A stretch of DNA of 18,995 nt from an uncultured Bacteroidales bacterium (GTDB lineage Bacteria; Bacteroidota; Bacteroidia; Bacteroidales; Tenuifilaceae): positions 1 to 18,995 of the forward strand of contig CALGIR010000194.1 of the NCBI GenBank assembly GCA_937915475.1, read 5' to 3'. The notes under the pieces are model-generated. The model did no database searches and had not been told where the DNA came from. It worked only from the letters and a program-made list of their open reading frames with translations. The position numbers were made by a program, and so were the translations under genes. Shown here one piece after another: positions 1 through 8,545 of the stretch (within the stretch, counting starts at the first letter, position 1; each line of letters begins with the position of its first letter).

Positions 1-383
1 GGGGTCCTTCGGCTCCAAATATCTACCCTAATAAAATGAATCTAGTTTCGGTTAACCTAACAACCAAAGCAGTTACTGTTGCTCCCACGGTTCTTGGTTT
101 AATAGGGCCTGCAACAGGAAGTTCTACCACACAAACAAATTTAGTTGAAATTGCCCCATACATATGGCAGGGCAATGTTAACCTTATTGGAGAGAAATTG
201 TTTTATTTCCGATTAAATAACAACTGGGACTACCCCTACAGTCAGGTTGATGGTAATATCCGCTTCGGACGAACAAGTAACGACCAGTTCAGTACAGCTG
301 GTATGCCAACTGGAGTTTATACCGTAACTGTGAATTTAACCCACAACAATTACTCTTATTCAATTGTTCCATATATTCCTTAA
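1..383 (+). CDS. SusE/SusF-like starch-binding outer-membrane protein, C-terminal part (5' end off window)
   Basis: The reading frame is open to the left edge (first full codon at position 3) and stops at 381-383, so the ATG at 36 is probably internal and this is the tail of a longer gene. The visible ~126 residues read as one beta-sandwich module. Features are a Trp/Asn-rich stretch with LFYFRLNNNWDYPY, an N-I-R-F-G segment, and a closing GVYTVTVNLTHNNYSYSI, a pattern typical of the last carbohydrate-binding domain of SusE/SusF lipoproteins. In that family the protein sits on the outer membrane and binds starch for a SusC/SusD importer. It is followed after 47 bp, without a visible terminator, by another starch-related secreted protein, so co-transcription is likely. 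The lipobox and upstream domains cannot be seen. The family call rests on pattern memory and on the downstream amylase. Confidence 0.6.
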   Translation, partial: GPSAPNIYPNKMNLVSVNLTTKAVTVAPTVLGLIGPATGSSTTQTNLVEIAPYIWQGNVNLIGEKLFYFRLNNNWDYPYSQVDGNIRFGRTSNDQFSTAGMPTGVYTVTVNLTHNNYSYSIVPYIP

Positions 384-430
384 TAAATATTTTTTAGAAA
401 ACCCAATGTTTAACTAAAAACTACAAGAAA

Positions 431-2188
431 ATGAAAAGAAATTTACTAAAAAGTTTAACCACAATGGCAATTGCAATACTATTTCCATTACTTGGTTTTG
501 CACAGGCCGATGTAACCATTACGGTTACCAATCTAAACCCAGCTAACGACAATATTTGGGTAAAAGGTTCTATTGATGAGTGGGCAGGTCACCAAATGGT
601 TCAAGATGGTGATACATGGACCTACACATACGCCGCTGTTGCTGAAGGCACTTATTCATGGGGTTGTTACCAAGGCGATGCTACAGGCGAACAGGTTGCT
701 TGGCTTATTGTTGGAGAAAACCCTTCGTTTACAGTTACTGGCACTGAAGTTACAGGAACTATTACCTATGACATTCCTGCTCCAGGAACCTCTTTCGATG
801 TCCTTTTCACAGTTACCGACGAGGCTCAAACACAAACCCTAATTAAAATTAAAGGTTCAATGAATAGTTGGGCAGAAGTTGATATGGAAAGCCAAGGCGG
901 AGGTGTTTGGACAAAAACCCTTCCAGTTGAAGTTGGCTCATGGGAATGGGGTGCTGTAAACGGTGAAGGTGGTTGGTTAATCGAGGGACCAAATGTAGCC
1001 TTTACAGTTGCAGAAGATGGCACAGTAACTGGAGATGTTTCCTACACTATCCTTGCTCCCGGCGATATACCTATTATTTTCAATGTTGATATGAACGATG
1101 AAATCGACAATATCAACTTTATTCCTGGTACCGATATTCTTGAAGTTGTTGGTAGTTTTAATAATTTTCAGGGTGAATTAGTAGGAGCTGAGTGGCAACT
1201 TACCGATGCAGACGAAGATGGTTTTTACACCTTAACTTCTCCTGCTCAGTTTAGAGTTGATCAAGAGGTTTCCTTTAAATTCCGCAAGAATGGTGATTGG
1301 GAACTAGCCGAAACGCCTGGTGATCCTGATGGAAAACTAAATAGAAAATATACTGTTACTGCTATTGAAAAGGATAACACGTATAACGCTATTTGGGGCG
1401 AAAACTATTTCCATAACTTAGGTCAGGTTGAATCATTAACTGATATTTATGTACCAATTGGTGCCACTGTTGGAGATCTGAATCTCCCAGCTGTAATTTC
1501 CGTAACAATGGGAACTCCTGATAACCTTACCGCGGAAGTAGTCGGATTGCCAGTAACATGGTTAACCGATGATTTTGTATCTGATGTGGAAGGAGAATTT
1601 ACAATTTTGGGTGATATAGCTATCGATCACGAAGGCATTACATACTTTAATGGTTACAACCTTAAAGCATCTGTTACTGTTTTTGTAGGAACGGAAGAAA
1701 CAACCTACACTGTAACTTTCACTGTTACCGATGGCGAAACACCTATTGAAGGTGCAGCTGTTGTGGTTAATCAGGAAGAAGTGAATACCGATGCTACTGG
1801 CGTTGCAACTTTCCAACTGGTTAATGGTTCCTATGCTTATGCAGTAACAAAAGATGGCTACGAACCTAGTTCAGGCGAAATTGCAGTTGATGGAGCAGAT
1901 GTTGCTGAGAGTGTAGTACTTACACCAGTAAACAGTGTTAATAACCAAATGCTTAACAACTTTGTGTTGTACCCCAACCCAGCAAAAGAATACCTGAACA
2001 TTACAAGCTCAAAACAAATTAATAGTATTAAGGTATTTAATATTACTGGTCAAGAAATACTAACCATTAACGATATTAAAACTGAAAAATATACTGTTAA
2101 TACATCAATGCTGAACAGTGGTGTATACATTTTAACCATTACTGATGTTAATGGTTATAGCACCAGTAAAAAGATGATTAAGAAATAA
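431..2188 (+). CDS. T9SS-secreted multi-module starch-binding-like protein, no catalytic domain
   Basis: This is a 585-aa exported protein. Residues 1-25 form a signal peptide ending LLGFAQA. Residues 28-115 and 122-208 are two similar tandem modules, each with a KGS(I/M)xxWA motif, a GTWxW-like or W-x-W-G core and a closing VTGx(I/V)xY strand. Residues 213-323 are a third, larger module containing GSFNNF and FKFRKNGDWELA, like CBM20/CBM48 and SusE/F-type starch-binding folds. Residues 328-420 look like an Ig-like domain. Residues 425-498 resemble a carboxypeptidase-regulatory-like domain (GAAVVVNQEEVNTDATG, DGYEPSSGE). Residues 511-585 are a T9SS type A sorting domain (YPNP at 514-517, NSGVYILTI). 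No glycosidase motif is present. I infer a surface-displayed or released polysaccharide-binding accessory to the amylase encoded next. The ATG at 431 gives a complete signal peptide. Function by family is likely; the ligand is not proven. Confidence 0.8.
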   Translation: MKRNLLKSLTTMAIAILFPLLGFAQADVTITVTNLNPANDNIWVKGSIDEWAGHQMVQDGDTWTYTYAAVAEGTYSWGCYQGDATGEQVAWLIVGENPSFTVTGTEVTGTITYDIPAPGTSFDVLFTVTDEAQTQTLIKIKGSMNSWAEVDMESQGGGVWTKTLPVEVGSWEWGAVNGEGGWLIEGPNVAFTVAEDGTVTGDVSYTILAPGDIPIIFNVDMNDEIDNINFIPGTDILEVVGSFNNFQGELVGAEWQLTDADEDGFYTLTSPAQFRVDQEVSFKFRKNGDWELAETPGDPDGKLNRKYTVTAIEKDNTYNAIWGENYFHNLGQVESLTDIYVPIGATVGDLNLPAVISVTMGTPDNLTAEVVGLPVTWLTDDFVSDVEGEFTILGDIAIDHEGITYFNGYNLKASVTVFVGTEETTYTVTFTVTDGETPIEGAAVVVNQEEVNTDATGVATFQLVNGSYAYAVTKDGYEPSSGEIAVDGADVAESVVLTPVNSVNNQMLNNFVLYPNPAKEYLNITSSKQINSIKVFNITGQEILTINDIKTEKYTVNTSMLNSGVYILTITDVNGYSTSKKMIKK

Positions 2189-2210
2189 TCTAATTTGCAT
2201 ATACTACAAG

Positions 2211-2239
2211 ACCCCGACATGGTTCGGGGTTTTGTTTTC
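2211..2239 (+). terminator. Rho-independent terminator
   Basis: A perfect 7-bp stem (ACCCCGA at 2211-2217, TCGGGGT at 2224-2230) with a 6-nt loop is followed by a T-rich tract (2230-2239). It lies 22 bp after the stop of the starch-binding protein and ends just before the amylase gene. It may therefore set the amylase level by partial read-through rather than fully separating the two genes. Confidence 0.8.
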
Positions 2240-2261
2240 TTACTATCAAAATAATAAACAA

Positions 2262-5081
2262 ATGAGCACGGTACTTAAAAGATTTTTAATTCTTATAACA
2301 CTGTCATTATCATGGCTCTCTGGGATTGGCCAAATTACTTCTTCACCAGCTTTACCAACAGTAAACGACGAGGTGGTTATTACTTTTGATGCAACTCAAG
2401 GTAATGGCGGCCTGGCCGGTTACACTGGAACTGTTTACGCACATACGGGGGTCATTATCGAAGGGGATACGAACTGGAATTATGTTATTGGCGAATGGAA
2501 TGACCTAGCCAACAAGCCTCAGCTTACTAGGATTGATAACGATCTATATGAACTTGTTATCACACCAAGTATTACTGAATTCTATGGGATTCAGCCTGAA
2601 GATGTTGTTGAAAAAATGTGCTTCGTATTCAGGGGTGAACAAACAACCAACCCATCTCAAACTGAAGATCTTTTTGTCACTGTAGTTCAAGATGGACTTA
2701 CCATTAGCATCTCTTCGCCACTATGGGAGGAACCACTTTACAATTTCGGCGAAACTGTAAGCATTGCTGCAACAGCAAACAACTCTGAAAATATCACCCT
2801 TTACGTAAACGATACTGAAGTTGCTACCACCACTGAAAGTGGTATAAATTTCGATTACCTGATAAATAGCTATAGCAAGCAATGGATAAAGGCCGTTGCA
2901 ACCTACCAAACCGATATTGCTGCTGACTCGGTTTATTTCTACGTGCTAAACGGTATCCCAACAGCCGAACTCCCAGCAGAAGCTCAACCAGGGATAAATA
3001 TAACAAACGAGAATGAGGTTACTCTCGTTCTTAACGATCCTGCTGCTCTTAAGGATTTTGCCTTTGCCATAGGCGACTTTAGCAACTGGGAACTCGATGA
3101 CGAGTACCTAATGAACAGAACAGCCGATGGAACACATTATTGGGTTACCCTTACTGATCTTGATCCGAACAAGGAGTATATTTACCAATACTGGATTGAT
3201 GGTGAACTAAAAATTGCCGACCCTTACGCCAATAAGATCAGCGACCCATGGAACGACAACTATATCAGCAGTACCAACTACCCTAATCTTATTGAATACC
3301 CCGATGGAAAAACATCGGGCATTGCATCGGTGTTCCAAATAAATACTACCGGTTATACATGGGAAGCAGAAGAGTACACACCACCTGCCAAATCCGACCT
3401 AATTATTTATGAGCTGCACATTCGCGATTTTGTAGAAGATGACGATATTAAAACAGTTTTGGGAAAACTCGATTACCTTGAGACACTTGGCGTAAACGCC
3501 ATTGAACTAATGCCAATTAACGAGTTTGAAGGGAACGATAGCTGGGGCTATAACCCAAGTTTCTACTTTGCCCCCGATAAGGCTTATGGCACAATTAATA
3601 ACTACAAACAATTTATTGACGAATGCCACAAAAGGGGCATTGCAGTTATTATTGATATGGTGCTTAACCATTCATTTGGGCAATCGCCATTTGTGCAGAT
3701 GTATTTTGATGCGAATGCTGGCGAATGGGGACAGCCCACTGCCGATAACCCTTGGTACAACCAAACCTGTCCTCACCCACCCTACTGCTGGGGTTACGAC
3801 TTTAATCACCTAAGCCCCTATACCAAAGATTTAATTGACAGGGTTGCAGCATACTGGCTAACAGAGTTTAAAGTTGATGGCTTTAGGTTCGACTTTACCA
3901 AAGGTTTTACGAATCAAACCTCAGGCAACGAGGGTTGGAACTACAATAGTGAGCGTATTGCAATACTAAAACGTTACGCTGATTATATATGGAGCGTAAA
4001 CCCCGATGCTTACGTTATACTTGAGCACTTTACCGAGAATAGCGAGGAAAAGGAACTTGCCCAATATCGCAGCGGCGAAGGGCTTGGCATGCTTATTTGG
4101 GGAAACATGAACCATAGCTATAACGAGGCAAGCATGGGTTGGCTAACTGACTCAAATTTTAGTGGCGTTTCATACAAGCAAAGAGGCTGGAGCGTTCCTC
4201 ACCTTGTGGGATATATGGAGAGCCATGACGAGGAGCGAATGATGTACAAAAATATCACCTATGGTAATAGCACAAACCCTGACCATAACGTGAAAAACGT
4301 TGATATTGCGCTTAAAAGACAAGAACTAGTCGGGAATTTCTTTTTCACTATCCCCGGGCCAAAAATGATTTGGCAGTTTGGCGAACTTGGGTATGATATT
4401 CCCATTGATTTTAATGGCCGTACCGGCAGAAAGCCTGTTAAATGGGACTACTTTGGTGTTTGGGGCCGAAGAAACTTGTACAATTCATGGGCTGAACTAA
4501 TTGCATTAAGAAAGGCTTTTCCATCTTTTAGGACTGACAACTTTTCTGTATCACTTTCGGGAGCAGGTAAAACGATAATACTAAATCACAACGAGATGGA
4601 TGTTGTTATAGTTGGAAACTTTGGGGTAACCCAAACAGACATTACGGTAACATTCCCAAATACAGGCAAATGGCATAATTACTACGAGCAAACTGAATAT
4701 CAAGTCGATAACGAATCGCAAGTGCTTAGCTTAGAACCAGGTGAGTACAGGATGTACACAACAAAGCACATTAACCGCGACGACTACATGCTAAGTGTAG
4801 ATATGAATCCACGAATAGATAAAAGCAGTGGACTAAAAGTATGGCCTAATCCAGCCACTAGCCAATTAAACCTATTGTATCAAAGCAATACAACTCAACG
4901 TGTAAGTATAGCATTATTTGATACAAATGGAAAGCAAGTATCAACAATTTACAAAGGCATAGCCCATGATGGGCAGAATACCGTTGAGTGGAACATTCCT
5001 AACCATATAAACTCAGGTATTTATCTTGTGGTAGTGCAAGCTGAAAATGGGAAAACGGTACAAAGAGTTGCTTTACAGTAA
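2262..5081 (+). CDS. T9SS-secreted GH13 alpha-amylase
   Basis: This 939-aa exported enzyme is expected to hydrolyse alpha-1,4 linkages in starch. Residues 1-24 are a signal peptide (to SGIGQ). Residues ~28-135 are an N-terminal module beginning PALPTVNDEVVITFDA. An Ig-like module spans ~140-225 and a CBM48-like E-set ~240-340 (IGDFSNW). The GH13 TIM barrel covers ~375-790. The four GH13 regions are intact: I, DMVLNH (D465, H470); II, GFRFD (R542, nucleophile D544); III, ILEH (acid/base E588); IV, ESHDE (D656). A C-terminal beta domain precedes a T9SS type A sorting domain at ~860-939 (WPNPATSQLNL, NSGIYLVVV). I chose ATG 2262 because the longer frame would start at a TTG inside the upstream terminator and precede the signal peptide with extra polar residues. 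It ends the starch locus seen at the left edge. Confidence 0.93.
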   Translation: MSTVLKRFLILITLSLSWLSGIGQITSSPALPTVNDEVVITFDATQGNGGLAGYTGTVYAHTGVIIEGDTNWNYVIGEWNDLANKPQLTRIDNDLYELVITPSITEFYGIQPEDVVEKMCFVFRGEQTTNPSQTEDLFVTVVQDGLTISISSPLWEEPLYNFGETVSIAATANNSENITLYVNDTEVATTTESGINFDYLINSYSKQWIKAVATYQTDIAADSVYFYVLNGIPTAELPAEAQPGINITNENEVTLVLNDPAALKDFAFAIGDFSNWELDDEYLMNRTADGTHYWVTLTDLDPNKEYIYQYWIDGELKIADPYANKISDPWNDNYISSTNYPNLIEYPDGKTSGIASVFQINTTGYTWEAEEYTPPAKSDLIIYELHIRDFVEDDDIKTVLGKLDYLETLGVNAIELMPINEFEGNDSWGYNPSFYFAPDKAYGTINNYKQFIDECHKRGIAVIIDMVLNHSFGQSPFVQMYFDANAGEWGQPTADNPWYNQTCPHPPYCWGYDFNHLSPYTKDLIDRVAAYWLTEFKVDGFRFDFTKGFTNQTSGNEGWNYNSERIAILKRYADYIWSVNPDAYVILEHFTENSEEKELAQYRSGEGLGMLIWGNMNHSYNEASMGWLTDSNFSGVSYKQRGWSVPHLVGYMESHDEERMMYKNITYGNSTNPDHNVKNVDIALKRQELVGNFFFTIPGPKMIWQFGELGYDIPIDFNGRTGRKPVKWDYFGVWGRRNLYNSWAELIALRKAFPSFRTDNFSVSLSGAGKTIILNHNEMDVVIVGNFGVTQTDITVTFPNTGKWHNYYEQTEYQVDNESQVLSLEPGEYRMYTTKHINRDDYMLSVDMNPRIDKSSGLKVWPNPATSQLNLLYQSNTTQRVSIALFDTNGKQVSTIYKGIAHDGQNTVEWNIPNHINSGIYLVVVQAENGKTVQRVALQ

Positions 5082-5100
5082 AGAGTTAGTATTCAACTTT

Positions 5101-5143
5101 ATGGGTAGTTCAAATTTGCTTTGAACTACCCATCTTTGTTTTG
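5101..5143 (+). terminator. Strong rho-independent terminator after the amylase
   Basis: A perfect 14-bp inverted repeat (5101-5114 and 5120-5133) with a 5-nt loop is followed by CTTTGTTTTGT. It begins 19 bp after the amylase stop and marks the end of the starch transcription unit. Confidence 0.9.
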
Positions 5144-5207
5144 TCTCACACTTATTAACGAATTTTGTTGCTAATTTAGCCTACCCAAAAATACAGCAGC
5201 ATTATTG

Positions 5208-6308
5208 ATGATTAAACAACTCGCGCTTTTAAGCTTAACTCTACTTTATTGTCTTATAGCCAATTCAGCTAGTGCTGATACAACTACGATTGCACAAGGA
5301 TTTGGTTTAAAGGTGCACACTGGCGTTCTTCAGTATCATCATAAAGAGATGGAACTGTTAAGAACCAATCCCGCCACAGCAATTGAGGTTTCGTATATAC
5401 TAAAGGGTAATGGTGAAAAGTTATGGCATAAATTTTACGGCTATCCTAAGTATGGGGTATCCTACTTTTTTATGGATTTAGGCAATCGTAAAACATTGGG
5501 ATACTCCCATGCACTCTATCCTTTTATTGACTTCCCTATATACTCACCAAGCAAAAACCTGAACTTAGGCTTTATAGTAGGCTCTGGTTTGGGATATATT
5601 ACCAAGACATACCACAGGACTCAAAACTTTAAAAATACAGCCATTTCGACGCATTTTAATGCTTTTATAAACCTAGGGGCAACGCTAAACTATTGTATAA
5701 ATAACAACCTTACCCTAAATGCTAACTTTAATCTTATACACTTCTCTAACGGAAGCTATAAGAAGCCAAACTCTGGTCTTAACTACACATTAATATCAGT
5801 TGGGGCAAACCATATCCTAAACAGCTTAAAGACTTCCAAAAGTACGAAATATCCCTTTATAAATGAAACGCACCGCTTAATGCTGCTAGGAATTGCTTCT
5901 CAGAAAGAGGTAAAGGGCGTAGGTGGTCCAAGATATTTTGTTAGCTCATTTTCCATAGAGTACAGCTACCCCATAAAAAAATTATGGCGGGCAGGGGTTA
6001 CTGCCGATTTTATGTACGATACTTCAAACAAATTCATACTCGATTACCAGCATGTAAATTGGGAAACACCCTGGCAAGCTGCAAAAAGTGGTATAGCCAT
6101 TAACTCGGAGTTAATTCTTAATCGGTTATCGGCTGTTTTTGCCCTTGGGGGTTATGTTTACAACCTCGATTCGCGCAATGGTAAATTTTATCAAAGAGTA
6201 GGTTTACGATACAGACCTTTTGATAGAGTTTTTCTGCATTTAGCACTAAAAACACACTGGACCATTGCCGATTATTTAGAACTTGGTGTAGGATTCAAGG
6301 TTTTATAA
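5208..6308 (+). CDS. PagL-like lipid A deacylase / acyloxyacyl hydrolase, outer-membrane beta-barrel
   Basis: This is a 366-aa protein with a signal peptide (~1-24, ending ANSASA) and alternating amphipathic strands typical of an outer-membrane barrel. The segment 178-182, HFSNG, followed by KKPNSGLN, matches the His-x-Ser-Asn active-site signature of PagL lipid A 3-O-deacylases, with H178 and S180 as the presumed catalytic pair. I could not place the third catalytic residue with confidence. PagL itself is about half this length. The extra ~150 residues after ~215 are also beta-rich and end in a strand closing with FKVL, as in the longer 'acyloxyacyl hydrolase' proteins of Bacteroidota. Its own transcription is likely because a strong terminator precedes it; a TAATTTAG near-match to the -7 box lies at 5172-5179. 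ATG 5208 is preferred over the TTG directly before it. Confidence 0.75.
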   Translation: MIKQLALLSLTLLYCLIANSASADTTTIAQGFGLKVHTGVLQYHHKEMELLRTNPATAIEVSYILKGNGEKLWHKFYGYPKYGVSYFFMDLGNRKTLGYSHALYPFIDFPIYSPSKNLNLGFIVGSGLGYITKTYHRTQNFKNTAISTHFNAFINLGATLNYCINNNLTLNANFNLIHFSNGSYKKPNSGLNYTLISVGANHILNSLKTSKSTKYPFINETHRLMLLGIASQKEVKGVGGPRYFVSSFSIEYSYPIKKLWRAGVTADFMYDTSNKFILDYQHVNWETPWQAAKSGIAINSELILNRLSAVFALGGYVYNLDSRNGKFYQRVGLRYRPFDRVFLHLALKTHWTIADYLELGVGFKVL

Positions 6309-6650
6309 AAAACAATTTACTCTACCTTTTCATAGCACTTTATAGTTTGGGCAGGCGGGATGTATTACAAACAACTTCGACTCAAGCAAAAAACCACAAC
6401 CATTGAAACCACTAATAACTATTATGGGTGAAGGAATAACCAGTACTACACCAGGAACACATCTACAGAAAAAGGACTGGAGTTATCTGATACAGTGAAC
6501 TCTAAGGTTTTCACTGATAGATTCACAACCGAGATATTTCAGCTTATACAAGCAGCTGAATTACTAGAATTATTGAAGTTTAGCAATATTTTTGACACCG
6601 ATAACCGCTTGTTGTGAAAGGCAGAGGAACAGGAAAATTCATTAAGTATT
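6309..6650. other. Intergenic stretch between convergent genes
   Basis: This is about 340 bp between the + strand deacylase and the terminator of the - strand gene. I see no RNA gene, transposase fragment or terminator for the deacylase. The only structure is a pair of short consecutive open stretches in one frame (see the separate low-confidence pseudogene entry). Confidence 0.5.
6360..6617 (+). pseudogene. Possible decayed small ORF with one in-frame stop
   Basis: From ATG 6360 the frame encodes 23 residues (MYYKQLRLKQ start), meets TGA at 6429-6431, and then stays open for 61 codons to TGA at 6615-6617. The second part (LELSDTVNSKVF ... IFQLIQAAELLELLKFSN) has a plausible helical, protein-like composition. 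Reading through the single stop would give an ~85-residue protein. I do not recognise it. It could equally be chance in AT-rich DNA, since the stretch is short. Confidence 0.2.
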
Positions 6651-6689
6651 AAAAAAAATGTCCGACAAAGCCAAGCTTAATCAGACATT
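6651..6689 (-). terminator. Rho-independent terminator of the DUF6263-like gene
   Basis: Read on the - strand, a 9-bp stem with one G-T pair (arms at 6681-6689 and 6657-6665) encloses a smaller AAGC/GCTT stem and is followed by a run of eight T (6658-6651). It lies 22 bp after the stop of the gene ending at 6711. Confidence 0.8.
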
Positions 6690-6710
6690 CATCAAAAATA
6701 AATAAGTTAA

Positions 6711-7637
6711 CTATTTAATAATTTTTGTAGCAGATTTTGAGGCAACGGTCATGGGTATATCCATATTCTGACCACCCATATCGGCTGAGAGGTTTCCAGA
6801 TATATTTTGGTTTACTGTAGACTCAACAACCTTACCACTCTTTTTGTCAACCTTAATGGTTCCCGATTGCGTACCAAAGAGATTGAAACTTACCTCCATC
6901 CCCTGCATTTCGGATTTATTACCAGGAGTAGTTGCAAGAGTAGATGTTACGTCAAGGTTAACAAAATCGGCATCAACTCCCTTTACCACATAGTTGTTTA
7001 TAACGTTAAGTGTAAACTGGTTATTAATGGTCTGGTTCTCTGTCCATTTTGTTCCCACTTTAACTAGTTTAGCTGGATACTCAATGAATGATCCCCCAAA
7101 CATCTGCTTCATCTTCTCATCGTCAAAACTTTGGGTTAAGTTTTGCTCTACCTGAGTTCTAATTGCCTCGTTGTCACCAGCAAGTTCATTTATCATAGCA
7201 TCAACACCATCTAACTCTATAATTTTGCCCTTTGGCGTGAAGGTTGCATTAATGCTTTTTCCAATCAATGCGCCAAAACTTGAAAATTGAGGATTTGCAG
7301 TCGATTCGTCATCGGAATCAAATGCCATATCCATACCACCAGCCACCATGTTAATAGCAACCCTAGTATAGGTAATCTGAGTGCTAAAATTTCCGTTGCT
7401 GGCAATGTCTTTAACATCAATTGTGTACTCAAAAATTTGATTCATTTCAACGGTTTGCACCATTTCCCCCATTGTTTGAGATGTTGTCATGTCAATGCTG
7501 GTTCTATACTTGGTTACATCACCTTTTTTTAGGTTAAACTTAAGGTCAACTTCGTTTGCTGCAAATGAGAAAGTTGCAGTAACTAAAAGAACCATAAGGA
7601 TGCTAAAAGTTCTAGTTAATCGATAAAAGTGTGCCAT
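6711..7637 (-). CDS. Exported DUF6263-like protein of unknown function
   Basis: This 308-aa protein has a signal peptide (~1-27, ending FSFAAN, no lipobox cysteine), so it is predicted to be periplasmic or surface-bound. The mature part starts VDLKFNLKKGDVTKYR and is a beta-rich single domain with repeated KGK/KSGKV turns (TPKGKIIELDG, VDKKSGKVVESTV). This reads like the Bacteroidota DUF6263 family, in which a 'KFNLKKGDxYKY' opening is common. No catalytic motif is visible and there are no cysteines in the mature chain. It is the last gene of the - strand run, with its own promoter upstream and a clear terminator downstream. The DUF number is from memory and should be treated as probable. I do not assign a function. 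Confidence 0.6.
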   Translation of the reverse strand: MAHFYRLTRTFSILMVLLVTATFSFAANEVDLKFNLKKGDVTKYRTSIDMTTSQTMGEMVQTVEMNQIFEYTIDVKDIASNGNFSTQITYTRVAINMVAGGMDMAFDSDDESTANPQFSSFGALIGKSINATFTPKGKIIELDGVDAMINELAGDNEAIRTQVEQNLTQSFDDEKMKQMFGGSFIEYPAKLVKVGTKWTENQTINNQFTLNVINNYVVKGVDADFVNLDVTSTLATTPGNKSEMQGMEVSFNLFGTQSGTIKVDKKSGKVVESTVNQNISGNLSADMGGQNMDIPMTVASKSATKIIK

Positions 7638-7689
7638 TTGGGTTAAGTGTTAGTTTTACAATTAGTTCGATATTAAGTTAATTACATAT

Positions 7690-7717
7690 CAAAAGTATAA
7701 AAAAACAAATTGAACAA
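7690..7717 (-). promoter_or_regulatory. Putative Bacteroidota-type promoter for the DUF6263-like gene
   Basis: On the - strand a perfect TAnnTTTG -7 box (TACTTTTG, 7697-7690) is preceded 17 nt upstream by TTG (7717-7715), a possible -33 element. The box lies 53 nt before the ATG at 7637, in the 92-bp gap after the DUF3108 gene. The region is AT-rich, so a chance match is possible. Confidence 0.45.
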
Positions 7718-7729
7718 CCATTATATGGC

Positions 7730-8545
7730 TTAATTTCCCACTTTCGACTCGACAGGATAACGAAGCCCCTCCATACCAGTAATAACAGCCTTTACTGACC
7801 CGATTATAATTTTTGCCTCAATCAATATGGGTACCCTATTCTTATCATCGGTTACCCAAACGTCCAAATCCTCTCCTCCCTTAAAGATTGTGCCATCCAC
7901 CAACATTGCTTTAAACCTTATAGTATTAAAAACTTCACCCGTTCGGGTCTGTAGCCTCTCTTTACCCATGTACCGAAGATGCAAATCAAATATTTCATTA
8001 TCAATGGCCATTGTTAAGGGAATCTTGTCACCCTTGCTATAGGGGCTAAAGTCGATATTTCTACAGTAATATATTGCGCTTAGCACATCGAAAGTGCACG
8101 GTTTAAGGGGCAGTATTTCTTTCTTAAAGGGTCGATTGCTGGTTTGACTAATAATATCTAATATAGATTCGGAGTAGTTAAAAACATAACGATTAAAAGC
8201 ATCATACTTGCCCTCGTGCGTATCGCGTTCAAACCAGTAAGGTTGAATAGTCTTTGGGTGGACAATAGATTCGAACCTATCGCGCACCTTAAAAATCCAA
8301 TCGTATTTCTTAAGACTCCATCCTGTTGATTTTAAATGTAATGCGGGCTTTCCTAGGTAAGAAGTGTCGTTTACAGCAAACTCAACATCACCAGCATTTA
8401 CCCATATAAATCCCCAGTTGTAAACAGCCCTGTAAGTTATCCTCTCTCCGCTCTTAAAATTTATATTTTGAGGTGAGCAATCTTGCCCAAAGATAAAACC
8501 TGAGAGCATTAGAAATATAAGTATTATAAAGGGTATACGAGACAT
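7730..8545 (-). CDS. DUF3108 domain-containing exported protein
   Basis: This is a 271-aa protein with an N-terminal signal peptide (~1-20, hydrophobic IPFIILIFLMLSGFIFG). The rest matches the DUF3108 pattern. It opens with FKSGERITYRAVYNWGFIWVNAG, followed by a W-x-L-x-KYDWIFKVRDRFES segment. There is an aromatic WFERDTHEGKYD motif, then FDVLSAIYYCRN, and a C-terminal DLDVWVTDDKNRVPILIEAKI strand pair typical of the family. DUF3108 proteins are periplasmic beta-rich proteins of unknown molecular role. Its ATG directly abuts the stop codon of the upstream membrane protein gene (0 bp), so translational coupling is likely. Those two genes and the DUF368 gene 26 bp further up form a tight unit, suggesting a cell-envelope function. 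Confidence 0.75.
   Translation of the reverse strand: MSRIPFIILIFLMLSGFIFGQDCSPQNINFKSGERITYRAVYNWGFIWVNAGDVEFAVNDTSYLGKPALHLKSTGWSLKKYDWIFKVRDRFESIVHPKTIQPYWFERDTHEGKYDAFNRYVFNYSESILDIISQTSNRPFKKEILPLKPCTFDVLSAIYYCRNIDFSPYSKGDKIPLTMAIDNEIFDLHLRYMGKERLQTRTGEVFNTIRFKAMLVDGTIFKGGEDLDVWVTDDKNRVPILIEAKIIIGSVKAVITGMEGLRYPVESKVGN

Noticed and set aside
2232..2261. TTG start giving ten extra residues on the amylase
   Set aside because: The codon lies in the T tract of a terminator and the extra polar residues would precede a complete signal peptide; ATG 2262 fits better.
6807..7067. 86-codon open frame on the + strand
   Set aside because: It is antisense to the exported DUF6263-like gene, with no protein-like pattern and no start context.
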